A stretch of DNA of 64,000 nt from Halovivax cerinus. GTDB taxonomy: Archaea; Halobacteriota; Halobacteria; Halobacteriales; Natrialbaceae. This document shows positions 61,747 to 64,000 of this stretch, in pieces. The stretch is taken from contig NZ_CP101824.1 of assembly GCF_024498195.1 (NCBI RefSeq), positions 3,534,001 through 3,598,000 on the forward strand. The letters are read 5' to 3'. Both the position numbers and the translations under genes were made by a program. Position 1 is the stretch's first letter; every line of letters starts with the position of its first letter. The notes under the pieces were generated by a model. That model was not told where the DNA came from. It saw nothing but the letters and a program-made list of their open reading frames with translations, and ran no database searches.

Positions 61747-62490
61747 GTGGAATCTCTCACCGACGCCGTGGCCTCGGTCCAAGCGCGGCGGCAGACGCTA
61801 GACGTCTACGCCCAGTCGCCGTCGGTCGCGACAGTGTTGGCCGAGCAGTTTTCGACCCGGAACGTCAGTGTCAGACACCGGCCGATGCCGGCGAGGGACG
61901 AACCCGGATTCGTGCTCGTCCGCGACGCGGCCGGCGAGTTCCGCGGTGCGATCGGACTCGATCGACTGGACGCGCTCCTCTCACCGGACCGTCACCCGCC
62001 GTGGGAACTGGACGCCGGCGTCGACACCGCCGCAGTCTTCACATTCCTCGACAACACGCTCTTCACGTCGGCGAGTCGACGACAGCTCCTCGCGGTGACC
62101 CGTGAGATAGAGGAGCGGGCGTGGCGAATCGCCACCGGGCACCTCGTCGCCGGATTCCAGACCGGCGCCGCACTCGCGGCGCAATCGGGCGTCTACGACC
62201 GGCTGGCGACCGAGACCGATCTGACCGTACGGGTCCTCGTCGCGGACGAGTGGGACGGCGACCTGTCGTCGGCCATCGACGTCCTCGACGGAGTCACCGG
62301 CGAGATCGGCGATTTCTGGGTCGTCTGTTTCGACGGCGAAGAGACCCGCCTGAACACGTCCGCGATCGTCGCCGAGGAACGCGATTCCGGTCGGTTCCGC
62401 GGGTTCTGGACCGACGATCCCGACCGCGTCGCGGAGATCGCGACGTATCTCGACGCGACGTACGTCGGCGAGACGGACGACCGCCAGTGA
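61747..62490 (+). CDS. DICT sensory domain protein
   Basis: 247 residues with a GTG start. The DICT module covers the first half: RRQTLDVYAQSPSVATVLA, FVLVRDAAGEFRGAIGLDRLDALL and TFLDNTLFTSASRRQLLAVTREIEERAW. A second alpha/beta region follows (TDLTVRVLVADEWDGD; FWVVCFDGEETRLNTSAIV). DICT domains are proposed light or redox sensors linked to transcription. Follows the DUF7344 gene by six bases. Confidence 0.88.
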   Translation: MESLTDAVASVQARRQTLDVYAQSPSVATVLAEQFSTRNVSVRHRPMPARDEPGFVLVRDAAGEFRGAIGLDRLDALLSPDRHPPWELDAGVDTAAVFTFLDNTLFTSASRRQLLAVTREIEERAWRIATGHLVAGFQTGAALAAQSGVYDRLATETDLTVRVLVADEWDGDLSSAIDVLDGVTGEIGDFWVVCFDGEETRLNTSAIVAEERDSGRFRGFWTDDPDRVAEIATYLDATYVGETDDRQ

Positions 62491-62562
62491 ACTAGTCTCC
62501 GGTCTCGGCGCATCGATCGGTCCGTCCCGGGCCTTCATCGGGCTGGATCGCGAACAGCCACC

Positions 62563-63246
62563 ATGCGACCACGCTCGAAAGCCGCGCTCGTCGGCGGCCT
62601 CGCACTCGCGGGCTGGATGGCCTGGGGAGCCTACACGACCCGTTCGACTGAATCGGTCCCGTACGCACACCGCCGGTCCGTAGACGGCCTGGAGATTCGA
62701 ACGTACCCGCGAACGGTTCGCGTCGAGACGACGGCATCGAACCAGCGGACCGCGTTCCGTCGGCTCTACCGATACATCACCGGGGAGAACGAGGGCACGT
62801 CGACGGTATCGATGACGCGCCCAGTCGAAACCAGAGACGAACAGTCGTTCGGGGGCGAGCAGTCGTTCGAGATGACCACACCCGTGCGATCAGACGTGAG
62901 CGACGACGCAGGGCGGCGGGAACACGACACACCCACGGCAGCTACCGGCCGCGTTCGGCTCTCGTTCTACCTGCCCTCGTCCGTCGATCCGGAGTCGGCA
63001 CCGGACCCGACGGATCCGTCCGTCTCGCTGGCGGTCGATCCACCGAGAACGGTCGCCGTGAAACGCTTCTCGTGGTTCACACCTGCCTGGCGCGTCGACC
63101 GGCTGGAACGCGCCCTGCTACGAACGGTCGACCGTGCGGGGTACGAACCCGTCGACGGCCCGTTCCTGTTGCGCTACAACGATCCGTGGACGCCGCCGTT
63201 CATGCGACGCAACGAAGTGGCCGTCGAGATCGAGGTGTCCAGCTAA
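62563..63246 (+). CDS. SOUL heme-binding family protein
   Basis: 227 residues. An N-terminal hydrophobic segment (ALVGGLALAGWMAWGAY) anchors it in the membrane. The SOUL domain follows: GLEIRTYPRTVRVETTAS, TGENEGTSTVSMTRPVET, FEMTTPVRSD, RLSFYLPSSVDPESAP and RTVAVKRFSWF. The His used for heme in some SOUL proteins is not clear here. The family binds heme or porphyrin; function in haloarchaea is unknown. The central loop (residues 105-125) is acidic and variable. Confidence 0.88.
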   Translation: MRPRSKAALVGGLALAGWMAWGAYTTRSTESVPYAHRRSVDGLEIRTYPRTVRVETTASNQRTAFRRLYRYITGENEGTSTVSMTRPVETRDEQSFGGEQSFEMTTPVRSDVSDDAGRREHDTPTAATGRVRLSFYLPSSVDPESAPDPTDPSVSLAVDPPRTVAVKRFSWFTPAWRVDRLERALLRTVDRAGYEPVDGPFLLRYNDPWTPPFMRRNEVAVEIEVSS

Positions 63247-63565
63247 GAGATTTCTGTGCGGTGAGGTGGAAGAGAAAGAGAGAGAGTGTGTGAGAGTGAA
63301 AGAGAGAGAGAGTGTGTGAGAGTGAAAGAGAGAGAGAGTGTGTGAGAGTGAAAGAGAGAGAGAGTGTGTGTGAGAGTGAAAGAGAGAGAGAGTGTGTGAG
63401 AGTGAAAGAGAGAGAGAGAGTGTGTGAGAGTGTGTGAGAGCCGGCTGCGGACGTATTCACAGGGGGTGTCACGCCGGTCGCGGGAGTTCGCCCGGACGCC
63501 ATCGGAGCGCAACCGCCCGGTGTCCTGATGCGTAGCTTGATACTATTCGATTCACGACTGTCGGT
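63247..63565. other. Intergenic region with a purine-rich repeat
   Basis: No gene. 63270-63440 is a tandem repeat of AGAGAGAGAGTGTGTGAGAG-type sequence, listed separately. A TATA-like GATACTATT at 63539-63547 lies about 25 bases before the next ATG. Confidence 0.5.
63270..63440. repeat. 26-base purine-rich tandem repeat, about six copies
   Basis: Each unit is AGAGAGAGAGAGTGTGTGAG plus AGTGAA, with small length changes (63361-63387 has an extra TG). The strand is almost wholly G and A with GT steps, unlike the rest of this GC-rich genome. Confidence 0.92.
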
Positions 63566-64000
63566 ATGGTCTGGGAAGTGGCCTCGACCGGGTCAGTGCT
63601 CGCCGTGACTCCGGAGTACGGCGGCGGATCGGTCCTCCACGTCGTCGCCTTCGCCTTGGCGACGGTCATCGGCGCGTACGCCGTCTGGAACGGCACGTCG
63701 AACCTCGTCGCTGGATATCGCCTCTGGGCGGCGGAGCCGACGCCGGTCGCGGCCGTCGGCGACGCGGAGGGGACCGTCGAAATCCGGGGGACGGCCGAAC
63801 CGCTCGACGAGACCCTCTCCGGTCACTTCTCTACCCTCCCCGTACTGGTCCAGGAGTGGGAGACGAGGCGCGTGCCGGACGAACCCGATGGAACGGTCCC
63901 GTCGAACCGTCGGCCGATGACCGACGGACGAGCGGACGTGCCGTTCGTCGTCCGGGACGACAGCGGAACGGTCGCAGTCGACCCCACGCACGCGACGCTC
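63566..64000 (+). CDS. GIDE-domain-like membrane protein (3' end outside window)
   Basis: 145 residues visible from the ATG at 63566; the frame continues beyond the right edge. One membrane helix (VLHVVAFALATVIGAYAVW), then VGDAEGTVEIRGTAEPLDETLSGHFSTLPVLVQEWE, the pattern of haloarchaeal GIDE-like domains (G-x-A then a barrel strand), and VPFVVRDDSGTVAVDP. The closest named family is the GIDE domain of E3 ligase-like proteins; archaeal function unknown. A TATA-like box lies upstream. Confidence 0.65.
   Translation, partial: MVWEVASTGSVLAVTPEYGGGSVLHVVAFALATVIGAYAVWNGTSNLVAGYRLWAAEPTPVAAVGDAEGTVEIRGTAEPLDETLSGHFSTLPVLVQEWETRRVPDEPDGTVPSNRRPMTDGRADVPFVVRDDSGTVAVDPTHATL

Overview
The window is chromosomal DNA of a halophilic archaeon (class Halobacteria). 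Evidence: high GC, strongly acidic proteins, twin-arginine signal peptides with lipoboxes, many genes with a TATA-like box about 27 bases before the start codon and no leader, the haloarchaeal N-glycosylation gene aglJ, an archaeal SRP RNA, archaeal RNase P component 4, and many small families known mainly from haloarchaea (amphi-Trp, DUF5789, DUF5798, DUF7344/DICT, DUF7521). I cannot name the genus. I see no rRNA, convincing tRNA, CRISPR array, intact insertion sequence or prophage.

Layout. 1-11.2 kb: a PQQ-like propeller/PKD protein cut by the left edge, a LUD protein, a methyltransferase, a duplicated-domain secreted protein, a MaoC dehydratase, small stress-type proteins, a DUF389 membrane protein and a Tat-exported sugar dehydrogenase. 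11.7-24.2 kb: SLC13 and GDT1 transporters, surE, tyrA coupled to an Rsm22-like methyltransferase, an M24 peptidase, a Tat lipoprotein, an ArsR/DUF7521 pair and aroA. 24.3-30.4 kb: an amphi-Trp protein, aglJ, small regulators, a JAB-like protein, a cysteine synthase, the SRP RNA, YhbY and rnp4. 30.8-35.3 kb: a cassette of two paralogous family-5 solute-binding lipoproteins whose domain order appears circularly permuted, flanking a PAP2-type membrane protein. 35.5-47.6 kb: small proteins, a rhodanese, a TetR-MATE operon, an MFS carrier, a GNAT enzyme with a huge acidic repeat linker, and an APC permease coupled to a hydroxyacyl-CoA dehydrogenase. 47.9-64 kb: a ThDP enzyme, an S9 peptidase, a ZIP transporter, a mini-protein/PEBP pair, an alpha/beta hydrolase, a decayed manganese catalase, an HExxH protein, HdeD, a thiolase, a DUF7344-DICT pair, a SOUL heme protein, and a membrane protein cut by the right edge.

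Most genes are single or in pairs joined by 1-4 base overlaps: tyrA-rsm22, ArsR-DUF7521, binding protein-PAP2, TetR-MATE, APC-hydroxyacyl-CoA dehydrogenase, mini-protein-PEBP. Intergenic spaces are unusually rich in short tandem repeats (18-53 base units, each locus with its own unit). At three loci one repeat copy contains the stop codon of the neighbouring gene. There are also two hairpin-rich islands and a purine-rich 26-base repeat.

Most worth following: the permuted binding proteins and their PAP2 partner, the stop-codon-anchored repeats, the JAB-like protein lacking a key histidine, and the dyad shared by the cysteine synthase and rhodanese upstream regions.
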